Source: Petrolisthes cinctipes
Lineage: Eukaryota; Arthropoda; Malacostraca; Decapoda; Porcellanidae
Assembly: GCA_033782935.1 (NCBI GenBank)
Contig: JAWQEG010001549.1
Coordinates: forward strand, 102,001-166,000
Direction of reading: 5' to 3'
DNA length: 64,000 nt
Positions 63,738-64,000 of this stretch are shown here, in pieces; the stretch's first letter is position 1; each line of letters begins with the position of its first letter. A program made the position numbers and the translations under genes. The notes under the pieces were generated by a model. The model ran no database searches. It saw only the letters and a program-made list of their open reading frames with translations, and had not been told where the DNA came from.

Positions 63738-64000
63738 TATACACACACACACACACGTACACACACACACACGTACACACACACACACACACACGTACAC
63801 ACACACACACGTACACACACACACACACACGTACACACACACACACACGTACACACACACACGTACACACGTACACACACACACACACGTACACACACAC
63901 ACACACGTACACACACACACACGTACACACACACACACACACACGTACACACACACACACGTACACACACACACACACGTACACACACACACACACGTAC
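63738..64000. repeat. Compound (AC)n/GTAC microsatellite, right arm (continues past window)
   Basis: Same pattern as 59218-59550: AC runs broken by GTAC. It reaches the window edge, so its full length is unknown. Confidence 0.95.

Overview
This 64-kb window is animal nuclear DNA, most likely arthropod and probably a decapod crustacean. The grounds are inferential. Host exons are separated by long AT-rich introns. A TTAGG-like (arthropod telomere type) pentamer occurs inside a mobile element. The repeat mix combines CR1-, I- and RTE-type LINEs, a Ty1/copia element, a PIF/Harbinger gene, pogo/mariner-like elements and many MITEs. No bacterial-type genes, rRNA or complete tRNA genes were seen.

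Host genes are few and partial. Two plus-strand exons (2888-3156, 4115-4401) read as the region before the membrane domain of a TRPA-like channel. Two minus-strand exons (14268-14499, 17333-17475) encode the GTPase start of a RagC/D-like protein; their 2.8-kb intron carries an RTE LINE that itself carries a SINE. A two-exon HARBI1-like transposase gene (8027-9757, minus) reads as an intact 363-codon frame.

Layout: 1-2096 is the right half of a 4.1-kb TIR transposon, present in full at 19971-24107. 2.1-10.9 kb holds TRPA exons, foldback elements, a 16-bp satellite and the Harbinger gene. 10.9-14.1 kb is a LINE with a tRNA-like 5' end. 14.1-17.5 kb is the RagC/D locus. 17.7-24.7 kb is an array of hAT-like MITEs followed by the 4.1-kb transposon. 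24.7-27 kb is simple repeats and G/C-run minisatellites. 27-31.3 kb is a TIR element split by an RTE LINE, then foldback elements. 31.4-40.3 kb is two CR1-like LINEs broken up by at least six insertions. 40.3-43.2 kb is low-complexity DNA. 43.2-49.4 kb is a CR1 tail, a copia element with both LTRs, and an RTE fragment. 49.4-57 kb is a pogo-like transposase broken by a MITE and apparently by a cluster of I-type LINEs, one carrying a 2A-like peptide. 57-59 kb is one TIR element nested in another. 59.2-64 kb is a CR1-like LINE sitting inside an (AC)n/GTAC microsatellite.

Nothing here forms an operon or pathway. The unifying pattern is nested insertion plus conversion of mobile elements into tandem repeats: at least three unrelated MITE families and two LINE coding segments contain private tandem expansions. 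Target-site duplications (TA, 8 bp, or 10-15 bp) let several nesting orders be read directly, and their absence at two junctions suggests recombination between dispersed repeats.
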